Shown here one piece after another: positions 45,028 through 53,567 of a DNA stretch of 64,000 nt. The translations under genes and the position numbers were made by a program. The number at the start of each line of letters is the position of its first letter. The first letter of the stretch is position 1. Source of the stretch: Cecembia lonarensis LW9 (GTDB lineage: Bacteria > Bacteroidota > Bacteroidia > Cytophagales > Cyclobacteriaceae); contig NZ_AMGM01000010.1 in NCBI RefSeq assembly GCF_000298295.1, forward strand, positions 1 through 64,000, given 5' to 3'. The notes beneath the pieces are model-generated. The model ran no database searches. It worked only from the letters and a program-made list of their open reading frames with translations, and was not told the DNA's origin.

Positions 45028-46512
45028 CTACCAGTACTTCGCTGGCTGATCCTTTGGAGGAATGGTTTTCAAGATAAACTGTCTAACGTCCTCATTGGAA
45101 TTCTTCAAATCTTCCGCTCTCAGGTACATCATGTGACCGCTTCTGTAACCTTTGAAGCTCATTCTGTCCTGCAATTTTCCCGCAGGGTCCATTTGCCACA
45201 TGTTGTATTTGGCATTGAAGTAATCCGTACCGCCGTCAAAATAACCGGATTGGGTCATCACATGCAGGAAAGGGTTCTGCAACATAGCCTGAGCCAATTG
45301 CATCCCAGTATTGTCATTGCTTCTGTCCCAAGGATGAACTGGACCAAAGAGATAATAAGTCAGGTCAGTCTCGTATTTCAGGATATTTTTAGCATAGTAG
45401 TTCATCGCTGGAGAAAAAGCATGGTTCCAAGCAGTCAAGGCAGGATCATAATCGTATCTTTCACCCGCATCGGTCTGGTCAATACCTCTATAACGGCTAT
45501 CCAATCGACCAACAGTCAATCCTTTATCACGCATCAATTCCTTCCAGTAGAAGCTGGTAGGCACTGCCAGGGCATGCTGCAGGAAAACCTCCTCTTTGAT
45601 ACCAGAATAATAAGCCATCTTTTTGGCGATAGCCTTTCTTTCTGCCTCAGGCAATGCACCTCCTTTGGCAATAGCAGGCAATACCACATCTAAAGTGTAT
45701 TGCTCCACTTCAGGCAGGATATCATCTAGGTCTTTTGCCTGAAGGTCTGCTGGCAATACTTTATGGTACCAAGCAGTAGCCGCGAAATAAGGCAAGTAGT
45801 TGGCTTTGGCCACAGGACCACTTCTGTCCAATCCTAATCCTGTCGGAGAAACCAAAATCACGCCATTAAGGTACATCCAATGGGCATTCTGTAATTCACT
45901 TGCCAAGCCGGAAACCCTGGTGGTACCATAACTTTCACCAATCAGGTATTTTGGAGAAGGCCAACGGTTTTGTCTGGTCACAAAGGTCTTCACCCAATCA
46001 GCCAAATACTTCACATCAGAATTGATGCCAAAGAAAGTAGACCTTGGTGTTTCCTTGTCTACAATTCTGGAGTAACCGGTATTGACCGGATCAATGTACA
46101 CGATGTCCGCTACATCCAGGATAGAATGTGGATTTTGCTTCACTCCATATGGTTGCAAAGGGTAACCCTCATCATCAATGTTCAACACATAAGGGCCAGT
46201 ATAGGCCAGGTGCATCCAAAGAGAACCTGAACCAGGTCCTCCATTAAAGGAGAATACCAAAGGACGGGTGCTTTTATCCGTTACATCGGTTCTTTCATAA
46301 TACGTATAAAACAAGGTGGCTACGGCTTTGCCATCTTCATTCCATACGGGCATGGTACCGGCAGTAGCTTTATAAGGAACTCTGTTACCTTTGATGGTCA
46401 CGGTACCATTGGTTACTGATGAGGATTCTACTTTGATGTCTCTGGTTTCCTGTGCCTGCGCATATAGCACGGCAAAAACCAGCATAAATAACGTCAGTAA
46501 GTTTCTTTTCAT
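45028..46512 (-). CDS. S10 family serine carboxypeptidase
   Basis: A 494-residue exported peptidase (signal peptide ending AQAQ). The family blocks are present: VFSFNGGPGSGSLWMHL (oxyanion region), YLIGESYGTTR with nucleophile Ser, TQSGYFDGGTDY with the catalytic Asp, and YRSGHMMYL with the catalytic His. It trims C-terminal residues from peptides, probably in the periplasm or outside. It diverges from the S9 dipeptidyl peptidase gene, and the two may work together on peptides. It is intact. Confidence 0.92.
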   Translation of the reverse strand: MKRNLLTLFMLVFAVLYAQAQETRDIKVESSSVTNGTVTIKGNRVPYKATAGTMPVWNEDGKAVATLFYTYYERTDVTDKSTRPLVFSFNGGPGSGSLWMHLAYTGPYVLNIDDEGYPLQPYGVKQNPHSILDVADIVYIDPVNTGYSRIVDKETPRSTFFGINSDVKYLADWVKTFVTRQNRWPSPKYLIGESYGTTRVSGLASELQNAHWMYLNGVILVSPTGLGLDRSGPVAKANYLPYFAATAWYHKVLPADLQAKDLDDILPEVEQYTLDVVLPAIAKGGALPEAERKAIAKKMAYYSGIKEEVFLQHALAVPTSFYWKELMRDKGLTVGRLDSRYRGIDQTDAGERYDYDPALTAWNHAFSPAMNYYAKNILKYETDLTYYLFGPVHPWDRSNDNTGMQLAQAMLQNPFLHVMTQSGYFDGGTDYFNAKYNMWQMDPAGKLQDRMSFKGYRSGHMMYLRAEDLKNSNEDVRQFILKTIPPKDQPAKYW

Positions 46513-46873
46513 AGTGTTTTTTTCATTTAATACTGTTTAAATATACCAACACTGGATTTGAAACGCATCTGATTTATATGGAGGGGAAAGAGATTGTGAT
46601 AAGTGGGATTTCGAAAGGTGGAAGTTGGAAGGATGTGTCAAGTAAAACCAGGCCGTCAAGGCACCATTAAGAAGGTAAAAGGCTAAAGGTAAAAGGGGGA
46701 ACATGGTGAGTTTTAAAGGTTGGTTCATTTTAAGGCAAAAGTTTTTTGGGGGAATTGTGCCAGAGGCAGCGGGTGTGGATAGTTTTCATGATTGCTAAAA
46801 ACCTAATTTTCCATCAGCGGTTATCCATTAACCCGACTTTGTTTTAGTTTCGGGGTCATAAAATTGATGAGTT
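46513..46873. other. promoter gap between divergent peptidase genes
   Basis: 361 bp without a convincing gene. It holds a short purine-rich 7-bp periodic stretch at 46671-46700 (AAGGTAA, AAGGCTA, AAGGTAA), the same kind of repeat seen elsewhere but in the opposite orientation. No clear promoter box stands out. Confidence 0.45.
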
Positions 46874-49357
46874 ATGAAGAAAGTTTACCTCTTATTCTTT
46901 TGCTGGTTGGCAATAGGGGCAGTACAAGCCCAAATTTCCCCCACTGAAGGTAATTATGAATTGGCCGCCAGGTTCTCTCCTGAGAAATTGAAAAAAATGA
47001 TTTTCAGTACCTCCGTAGATGCCCACTGGCTGAAAAAATCAGACCGCTTTTGGTATGAATACGAAACTACCGAAGGCAAAAACTGGTATATCGTTAACCC
47101 TGCGACGAAAAGCAAAGCCAAGCTGTTTGACAACGACAAGTTGGCTGCTGAAATCACCAAGGTAGTCAGAGACCCCTTTGATGGACAGCATCTGGACATT
47201 TCCAACCTGAAATTTCTGGAGGATGAAAACACCATTGAATTCAAGGTTAAAAGTACCCAAGAAGTACTGAAGAAAGACTGGGAGGAAATCAAGGCCAAAA
47301 ATAGAAATGCCAAAGATTCCCTGGAGAAGAAAACCTTTGTTTTCCGCTATAACATCAACAGTCAGCTGTTGACCGAAATCACCGATCCTGAAGAAGAAGC
47401 CAAAAGGCTTTCTTGGGCAAATATCTCCCCCGACTCTTCCAAGGTGGTTTTTGCAAGACACCATAACCTGTATTGGATGGATAAGGAAAACTTCCTGAAG
47501 GCGGTTAAAGATGAAAAAGACAGCACCATCGTAGAGCACCAACTGACCACTGATGGGGAAAAAGACTACACCTATGGCGGTTGGGGCCGTGGGGAAGACA
47601 ATGTGGAAGAGGAGAAAAACAAAGACAAAAGAAAAAGAGCTTCCATCCTTTGGTCAGACAATTCCAAACAGTTTATCCTGACCCGTTCTGATGCAAGGGA
47701 GGTAAAAGACCTTTGGGTGATACACAATACAAGAGACCCAAGGCCCACTTTGGAAACCTACAAGTATGCCATGCCTGGTGAGAAAGAGCAACCCATTGCT
47801 GAGCTGTACCATTATTCTTTTGATACAGAGAAATTATCCAATCTGGATGTCAATACTTTCAAGGACCAAACCATTGGACTTTGGTCTAAAGATATTCCTG
47901 CTTCTAACAGGGATGATGATTTCAAACCGGTAAAGTGGTTGGGAGACAACGATTATTTTTATTTCTCCATTACTTCCAGGGATTTGAAACGCATAGACAT
48001 ATGCCGTTGGAACATAAAAGAAGGCAAAAAGGAGATCATCGTAGAAGAAAGAAGCAATACCTACATTGACATCAGCAAACCTGAAATCATCAACAATGGC
48101 ACGGAAATGATCCATTGGTCTGAGCGGGACGGTTGGGGTCATTTTTACCTCTATGGTACTGACGGCACTTTAAAAAGACAACTTACCTCAGGCCCTTACC
48201 ACACGGAATCGGTGGCACGGGTGGATGAAAGGGCCAGAATGCTATACTTCGTTGCCAATGGCAGAGAAAAAGGAGAAGACCCTTATTATGAGCATTTGTA
48301 CAAAGTCAGCCTCAATGGAGGAGCGGTTACCCTGCTAAACCCGGGAGACTATAACCACAGCGTGTCCATGAATGACAGGGCTACTTTCTTTGTGAATAAT
48401 TTCAGCAGGGTAAACACAGTTCCAGCCTCTGCCTTATATGACAATATGGGCCGAAAGGTCATGGATTTGGAAACGGCAGATCTGAGTTCCCTCTTTGCCG
48501 CAGGCTACCAGTTCCCACAACCCTATAAAGTCAAAGCCGATGACGGAATTACTGATTTATTTGGGGTGATGTACCTGCCTTTTGACTTTGACAGCACCAA
48601 AAAATACCCAATCATCCAATACGTATATCCAGGACCGCAAACCGAGGCTGTAAATAAATCCTTTGGCCGATCCATGGACCGCATTGACCGATTGGCGCAG
48701 TTTGGCTTCGTGGTGGTCACCATTGGTAACCGTGGTGGGCATCCTGCCAGATCCAAATGGTACCATAACTATGGCTATGGCAACCTAAGGGATTATGGTC
48801 TGGCCGATAAAAAAGCAGCGGTAGAGCAATTGGCTGACCGACATGCCTTTATTGATAAGTCCAGGGTGGGTATACATGGCCATTCAGGTGGTGGTTTCAT
48901 GTCCACAGCGGCCATGTTGGTGTACCCTGACTTCTTTAAAGTGGCAGTATCCTCCGCAGGAAATCATGAAAACAACATATACAACCGCTGGTGGTCTGAA
49001 AAGCACCACGGCGTAAAAGAAGTAGTGAGCCCTAAGGGTGATACCACCTTTGTTTACCAAATTGAAAGGAACCCGGATATTGCCAAAAACCTCAAAGGTA
49101 GGTTGCTTTTGGTAACGGGAGATGTGGACAATAACGTCCACCCTGCCAACACCATCCGCATGGCCAATGCCCTGATAAAAGCCAATAAGCGATTTGATTT
49201 CATTATTCTTCCAAGCCAGCGCCATGGCTTTGGAGACATGACGGAGTATTTCTTCTGGAGAATGGGTGATTATTTTGTGCAACATTTATTAGGAGACAAT
49301 ACACCTCCTCCGGTGGATATGTTGGAGATACAACGGGAAATCCCGAAGACAAAGTAG
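46874..49357 (+). CDS. S9 family prolyl oligopeptidase / dipeptidyl peptidase IV-like
   Basis: An 827-residue exported serine peptidase (signal peptide ending AVQAQ). A beta-propeller DPPIV-N domain (about 100-560) precedes the alpha/beta hydrolase domain with GIHGHSGGGF (nucleophile Ser), VTGDVDNNVHP (Asp) and SQRHGFGD (His). It releases dipeptides, usually after Pro or Ala, from the N-terminus of peptides in the periplasm. A strong terminator follows the stop. It is intact and of usual length. Confidence 0.94.
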   Translation: MKKVYLLFFCWLAIGAVQAQISPTEGNYELAARFSPEKLKKMIFSTSVDAHWLKKSDRFWYEYETTEGKNWYIVNPATKSKAKLFDNDKLAAEITKVVRDPFDGQHLDISNLKFLEDENTIEFKVKSTQEVLKKDWEEIKAKNRNAKDSLEKKTFVFRYNINSQLLTEITDPEEEAKRLSWANISPDSSKVVFARHHNLYWMDKENFLKAVKDEKDSTIVEHQLTTDGEKDYTYGGWGRGEDNVEEEKNKDKRKRASILWSDNSKQFILTRSDAREVKDLWVIHNTRDPRPTLETYKYAMPGEKEQPIAELYHYSFDTEKLSNLDVNTFKDQTIGLWSKDIPASNRDDDFKPVKWLGDNDYFYFSITSRDLKRIDICRWNIKEGKKEIIVEERSNTYIDISKPEIINNGTEMIHWSERDGWGHFYLYGTDGTLKRQLTSGPYHTESVARVDERARMLYFVANGREKGEDPYYEHLYKVSLNGGAVTLLNPGDYNHSVSMNDRATFFVNNFSRVNTVPASALYDNMGRKVMDLETADLSSLFAAGYQFPQPYKVKADDGITDLFGVMYLPFDFDSTKKYPIIQYVYPGPQTEAVNKSFGRSMDRIDRLAQFGFVVVTIGNRGGHPARSKWYHNYGYGNLRDYGLADKKAAVEQLADRHAFIDKSRVGIHGHSGGGFMSTAAMLVYPDFFKVAVSSAGNHENNIYNRWWSEKHHGVKEVVSPKGDTTFVYQIERNPDIAKNLKGRLLLVTGDVDNNVHPANTIRMANALIKANKRFDFIILPSQRHGFGDMTEYFFWRMGDYFVQHLLGDNTPPPVDMLEIQREIPKTK

Positions 49358-49383
49358 GAATCAACAGGATACCTTTACCCTCA

Positions 49384-49424
49384 AAACCTCTGTCCGCAGT
49401 ATGATGTGGGCAGAGGTTTTTTTT
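49384..49424 (+). terminator. intrinsic terminator after S9 peptidase
   Basis: AAAACCTCTGTCC and GGGCAGAGGTTTT (to 49420) form a stem with a single wobble pair, followed by more T. It is 27 bp after the gene stop. Confidence 0.85.
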
Positions 49425-49498
49425 AAAGAAGCCCCTTGGCGTATTACGGAGAATTTGAAATTTGGTATTAACTGATGAGGGAATGACATGTATTGCAA

Positions 49499-49590
49499 AA
49501 CCCCCAAAGGGGGTTAAACCTTGAATAGCCCCAGGTGGCAACCTGGGGGATAATTGTTATGCCGATTTAGGTCAACCCTGAAAGGGGTTG
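49499..49590. repeat. cluster of three short palindromes
   Basis: AACCCCC-AAA-GGGGGTT (49499-49515), CCCCAGGT-GGCA-ACCTGGGG (49529-49548) and CAACCC...GGGTTG (49573-49590) follow each other. The pattern resembles REP/BIME-type dispersed elements; no second copy is in the window. Confidence 0.65.
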
Positions 49591-49920
49591 AACAAATTCT
49601 AAAGAGAAGGAGTCTGTCAATGGTTACCTGGAGTATGGTGGAGTCAGATGTCTGCCCCTTAGTATTACGGGGGATCTCCTTTGGTAAAGAAATCCTTCTC
49701 CGAATTGGGAAAATGACCTATAAAACAACTTGTTCCATGCATTGTGGATAAATTGGCGACACCCAGCCTTTTTTAAAACCAGACAGTTGGCTCTTGGAAA
49801 ACTATAGGTACTATGTTTGGGGTTAAAAAAATCTGCCACAAATGTCCCTCTGCGGTAGAGAGGGATGAAGCTTCAATGGCTGTCATTTGTTTTTCTTAAC
49901 ATTTTCCTAAATGTTGAATT

Positions 49921-49939
49921 CTCAGAATGACGGTTACTC
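49921..49939. repeat. solitary end of the CGTCATTCTGAG element
   Basis: CTCAGAATGACGGTTACTC is the exact reverse complement of the left boundary (44694-44712) of the 83-bp palindrome, including flanking bases. The rest of the unit is absent. Confidence 0.6.
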
Positions 49940-50087
49940 CTAACTGTCACTGGAAGATTCAAAACGAAATTTCCACACACAAAAGGAAACTATTATGGAA
50001 AAAACCTCCTTATAAATAACCAATAATATAGTATAATGGCAATTTCCGTTCATTTTTACGATATTAGTAACTCAGAATTCCTTCAAT

Positions 50088-51068
50088 ATGCTTATAGACC
50101 AACACAACCGTATCCACGACTACCTGCGCATTTCCCTGACAGACAGCTGTAATTTCCGTTGTGCTTACTGCATGCCCAATGAGGAAATAGAGGTACTCCC
50201 CCAATCCCGGCTGATGTCCACAGCCGAAATTGATCAGATTGCGGGAGTTTTTGTGGAACAGGGGGTTAAAAAAATCCGATTGACCGGTGGAGAACCGTTG
50301 GTGAGAAAAGCATTTCCTGAAATCCTAGACCGCCTTTCCAAATATCCGGTTGAACTGACCATGACTACCAATGGTATTTTGGTGCATAAACACATAGATC
50401 AGCTAAAGCAGGTAGGCATGCGGACGCTAAATGTGAGTTTGGATTCTCTCAACAGGGAAACCTTTTTAAAACTCACCAAAAGAGATCAATTGGATCAGGT
50501 GTGGAACAATATACTCCTGCTCCTGAAAGAAGGGTTCAGGGTAAAAATAAACGCCGTGGCACTCAATGGCATCATAGAAAAAGAAATCCTGGATTTCGTG
50601 GCTTTGACCAAGGAATATCCACTCCACGTACGCTTTATTGAATTCATGCCCTTCGAAGGCAATCATTGGAAAGTGGACAAAGTGATCACAGCCAAGCACA
50701 TGCTTGACATGGTCAAAGAGGCTTATGATGTGGTCAAACTACAAGATGAACCGCATGCCACGGCAAAAAAATACATGGTTCCGGGCCATCAGGGGACCTT
50801 TGCCTTTATCACCACGATGAGCGAGCATTTTTGTGGAGATTGCAACAGGATGCGCCTCACGGCAGACGGTAAAATGAAAAATTGCCTCTTTGGCAAGGAA
50901 GAAATGGACTTGTTGGGAACCTTAAGGCAAGGAAAGGATATCCTACCCCTCATCAAGCTTTCTGTACATCGGAAGCATGCCATTTTGGGCGGTCAGTTTA
51001 CACCTGACTACCAGAAGACAGATGCAGAAAAAATTCAAAATAGGAGCATGATCAAAATTGGCGGGTAA
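50088..51068 (+). CDS. moaA: GTP 3',8-cyclase (radical SAM), molybdenum cofactor step 1
   Basis: A 326-residue radical SAM enzyme that starts molybdopterin synthesis by rearranging GTP. The SAM cluster motif CNFRCAYC (Cys21, Cys25, Cys28) and the second C-terminal cluster CGDCNRMR...KNC are intact, as is RLTGGEPLVR. The last residues read MIKIGG, the usual GG tail of MoaA. Genes for moaD, moeB and moaE follow closely. moaC, needed for the same step, is not in the window. Confidence 0.95.
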   Translation: MLIDQHNRIHDYLRISLTDSCNFRCAYCMPNEEIEVLPQSRLMSTAEIDQIAGVFVEQGVKKIRLTGGEPLVRKAFPEILDRLSKYPVELTMTTNGILVHKHIDQLKQVGMRTLNVSLDSLNRETFLKLTKRDQLDQVWNNILLLLKEGFRVKINAVALNGIIEKEILDFVALTKEYPLHVRFIEFMPFEGNHWKVDKVITAKHMLDMVKEAYDVVKLQDEPHATAKKYMVPGHQGTFAFITTMSEHFCGDCNRMRLTADGKMKNCLFGKEEMDLLGTLRQGKDILPLIKLSVHRKHAILGGQFTPDYQKTDAEKIQNRSMIKIGG

Positions 51069-51134
51069 TAAATGCCATCTTTAACATACATTCGCATTAA
51101 TCATTGGGTGAATGCATTAAGCCGAGTCATCAAC

Positions 51135-51383
51135 ATGGAATTGATAAAAAATAAAATAAAAGTAATTGCCTTTGGTATGGTTGCAGAAAAAATGCAGACG
51201 GCTGAACTGCAGCTAGAGGGCATACCTTCCACAGATGTACTGAGGGGTTATCTTTACCAACAGTATCCCGGTCTTGAAGGGATTAAATTTGGCATTGCCA
51301 TCAATAAAAAACTTACTTCTGGCAATCAGATAATCCCCCATGAGGCCGAAATTGCCCTGCTCCCCCCATTTTCAGGAGGATGA
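51135..51383 (+). CDS. moaD: molybdopterin synthase small subunit (sulfur carrier)
   Basis: 82 residues from the ATG at 51135. The frame is open to 51072, but the extra 21 residues do not fit the ubiquitin-like fold. The C-terminal PPFSGG ends in the Gly-Gly that MoeB adenylates and that carries the thiocarboxylate. It gives sulfur to precursor Z together with MoaE. Its last codons contain AGGAGGA, which lies 5 bp before the moeB ATG and can serve as its ribosome binding site. Confidence 0.88.
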   Translation: MELIKNKIKVIAFGMVAEKMQTAELQLEGIPSTDVLRGYLYQQYPGLEGIKFGIAINKKLTSGNQIIPHEAEIALLPPFSGG

Positions 51384-51384
51384 T

Positions 51385-52467
51385 ATGAACAGGTTTGCCA
51401 GACAGATCATATTACCGGGTTTTGGGCAAGAAGCCCAGACAAAACTGGAACAGGCCAAAGTTTTGGTCATCGGTGCCGGTGGGCTTGGCTCCCCTGCCCT
51501 GCTTTACCTTGCTGCCGCAGGCATTGGCACCATTGGCATCATGGACGGCGATACCGTAGCAAAGAGCAATTTAAACAGACAGGTCATCTACGGAGATGCG
51601 CAGGTGGGCATCAACAAGGCAGAAGCCGCAGCACATTACCTGAAATCCAAATACCAGGACATCAAAATCGAGTGCATTCCGGAATTCATTACTACCGCCA
51701 ATGCAGCCGCTAACATCGCGCCTTATGATTTGATCATAGACGGCTCTGACAACTTCCCAACCCGATACCTGGTCAATGATATTTGCATCCTCTTAGGGAA
51801 ACCTTTGGTGTTTGCAGCCATTTATCAGAATGAAGGACAAATAGCCCTTTTCAATACCAAAGAAGGAGATATAAATTACAGAGATCTATTTCCTGAACCA
51901 CCCAAGGATTCAGAAATTCCAAATTGTAGTGAAACAGGTGTTATTGGTGTGCTTCCAGGTATCATGGGCACCCTACAGGCTGCTGAGGCCATCAAATTTT
52001 TGACAGGATACGGAGAAGTATTGGTGGGGAAAATGCTGTATTACAACCTGCTCAATCATCAGACATACACCCTGAATTTGGATAAGCATCCCTCATCCGA
52101 AGGAATGCTGCCCAAAAATCTATCGGCATTCGAATCCAGGGATTATGCCTTGTTCTGCGATGAAAGGGAGGTGATCAGCTGGAAAAAAGCGCTGGAATTG
52201 ATGCAGAAAAATACCTCCTCCTTGCTCATTGACGTCAGGGAACTCAACGAACAGCCAAAACTCCAAAGCCATGCCCATCTTAAAATTCCATTCACCGGCC
52301 AAAATAAAGTGATTCCGGAGATGCAGGAAGCAGATGACATTTACCTTTTTTGCCAATCAGGCATCAGGAGCCTGAGGATGGCAAGATTATTAAGTCAAAC
52401 TCTAACTGGAAAAAAAATATATTCAATAATCGGAGGTATTGAATCTCCTGATGCACCTTTAAACTGA
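51385..52467 (+). CDS. moeB: MoeB/ThiF-type adenylyltransferase with C-terminal rhodanese domain
   Basis: 360 residues from the ATG at 51385, right after moaD and preceded by AGGAGG. The E1-like domain (about 1-245) has the ATP loop VLVIGAGGLGSPALLYLAAAG and RYLVNDICILLGKPLV. A rhodanese domain (about 265-360) has the active loop LFCQSGIRSLRMA with its Cys. The protein activates the MoaD C-terminus and probably supplies sulfur through its rhodanese Cys, as in MOCS3. The two zinc-binding CxxC pairs of E. coli MoeB are not apparent. Confidence 0.9.
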   Translation: MNRFARQIILPGFGQEAQTKLEQAKVLVIGAGGLGSPALLYLAAAGIGTIGIMDGDTVAKSNLNRQVIYGDAQVGINKAEAAAHYLKSKYQDIKIECIPEFITTANAAANIAPYDLIIDGSDNFPTRYLVNDICILLGKPLVFAAIYQNEGQIALFNTKEGDINYRDLFPEPPKDSEIPNCSETGVIGVLPGIMGTLQAAEAIKFLTGYGEVLVGKMLYYNLLNHQTYTLNLDKHPSSEGMLPKNLSAFESRDYALFCDEREVISWKKALELMQKNTSSLLIDVRELNEQPKLQSHAHLKIPFTGQNKVIPEMQEADDIYLFCQSGIRSLRMARLLSQTLTGKKIYSIIGGIESPDAPLN

Positions 52468-52472
52468 TCAAC

Positions 52473-52919
52473 ATGGAAAAGCAAAGAAAACCCAAAAACA
52501 TATTTGTAGAAGGTCCAATTTCACCTGAGAAAATCGCTAACTCTATCGCCAACCATTCCAGCAAGACAGATATTGGCGGTCATAGCATTTTTTTGGGTCA
52601 GGTAAGGGCTGATGAAAAAGAAGGTGGAAAGGTAAGGGCCATAGCCTACACGGCCTATGAAGAAATGGCCCTTGAAAAAGCCTATGAAATCAGGGAGGCC
52701 GTATTTTCCAAGTATCCGCTGACCTGCATGCACATTTACCACAGTCTGGGAGAAGTGAAAACAGGGGAAATCTGCCTTTTTGTATTCACCTCTTCCAGAC
52801 ACAGAAAAGCAGCTATAGATGCCTGTGAGGAATTGGTAGAGCGGATCAAAAAAGAACTGCCTATATGGGGCAAAGAACTGGTGGATAATGAAAAGGAAGT
52901 TTGGAAGGAAAACCAATAA
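52473..52919 (+). CDS. moaE: molybdopterin synthase large subunit
   Basis: 148 residues, the usual size. It forms the synthase with MoaD and puts two sulfurs into precursor Z. Family segments are seen: GGHSIFLGQVRAD, AYTAYEEMALEKA, IYHSLGEVKTGEICLFVFTSS and the catalytic-loop Lys in PIWGKEL. It starts 5 bp after moeB and ends the moa operon. Confidence 0.93.
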   Translation: MEKQRKPKNIFVEGPISPEKIANSIANHSSKTDIGGHSIFLGQVRADEKEGGKVRAIAYTAYEEMALEKAYEIREAVFSKYPLTCMHIYHSLGEVKTGEICLFVFTSSRHRKAAIDACEELVERIKKELPIWGKELVDNEKEVWKENQ

Positions 52920-52955
52920 AAATTCATTTTCTTTACGTGCTATTAAGTCCTACCC

Positions 52956-53567
52956 ATGAAGATTATTGCCATAGGCAGAAATTATGCCGAACACATTGAA
53001 GAGTTAAAGAATGAGCGTCCCAGTGAACCGGTGGTTTTTTTAAAACCGGATACTGCTCTTCTCAAAAATGGAGACCCTTTTTATCACCCTGACTTTTCCC
53101 AAAATATCCATCATGAGGTAGAACTGGTCCTCAAAATCTCCAAAGAAGGCAAGTTCATCCAAAAACAATTTGCCCACCGCTATTTTGAGGAAATAGGCAT
53201 TGGTATTGACTTTACAGCAAGGGATTTACAGGAAAAATGTAAAACTAAAGGTTTACCTTGGGAAATTGCCAAAGCCTTTAATGGATCTGCGCCAATTGGA
53301 GGTTTTTTGCCTGTGGATGAATTTCAGAATCTTCAGGATATTGCCTTCCACCTCCATATCAATGGAGAATTGCGTCAAAAGGGCAATACTTCCATGATGC
53401 TTTTTGACTTTGGTGATATCATTACCTATGTTTCGCAGTTTTTTACCCTAAAAAAAGGAGATCTGATCTTTACTGGCACCCCTGCAGGCGTCGGAAAGGT
53501 CAACATCGGCGACCAGTTGGAAGGTTTTATTGAGGATAAAAAACTCTTGGATTTTGAAGTCAAGTAA
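52956..53567 (+). CDS. fumarylacetoacetate hydrolase (FAH) family protein
   Basis: A 203-residue enzyme of the FAH fold. IAIGRNYAEHIEEL and VFLKPDTALL are the family start, HHEVELVLKIS has the metal-binding Glu residues, and the typical FTGTPAGVGKV is near the end. Members cleave acylpyruvates or decarboxylate oxaloacetate; short stand-alone forms like this resemble FAHD1/YcgM. Substrate cannot be assigned. Its end overlaps the M23 peptidase start. Confidence 0.9.
   Translation: MKIIAIGRNYAEHIEELKNERPSEPVVFLKPDTALLKNGDPFYHPDFSQNIHHEVELVLKISKEGKFIQKQFAHRYFEEIGIGIDFTARDLQEKCKTKGLPWEIAKAFNGSAPIGGFLPVDEFQNLQDIAFHLHINGELRQKGNTSMMLFDFGDIITYVSQFFTLKKGDLIFTGTPAGVGKVNIGDQLEGFIEDKKLLDFEVK

Larger units (their letters stand above)
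49358..50087. other. 730-bp repeat-rich gap
   Basis: No convincing gene. In order: a terminator, a cluster of three hairpins (49499-49590), about 200 bp of sequence I cannot assign, a palindrome TCCCTCT...AGAGGGA (49845-49865), a lone repeat end (49921-49939) and the moaA promoter region. Short opposing ORFs of 65-71 codons around 49554-49839 look random. Confidence 0.5.

Noticed and set aside
44974-45693. Open frame of 239 codons on the + strand
   Set aside because: It is antisense to the well-supported S10 peptidase gene and has no recognisable domains; its composition follows from the codons of the real gene.
47039-47542. Open frame of 167 codons on the - strand
   Set aside because: Shadow of the S9 peptidase gene.
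49554-49839. Possible transposase fragment in the 730-bp gap
   Set aside because: The short opposing frames of 65 and 71 codons have no catalytic motif or terminal repeats that I can recognise.
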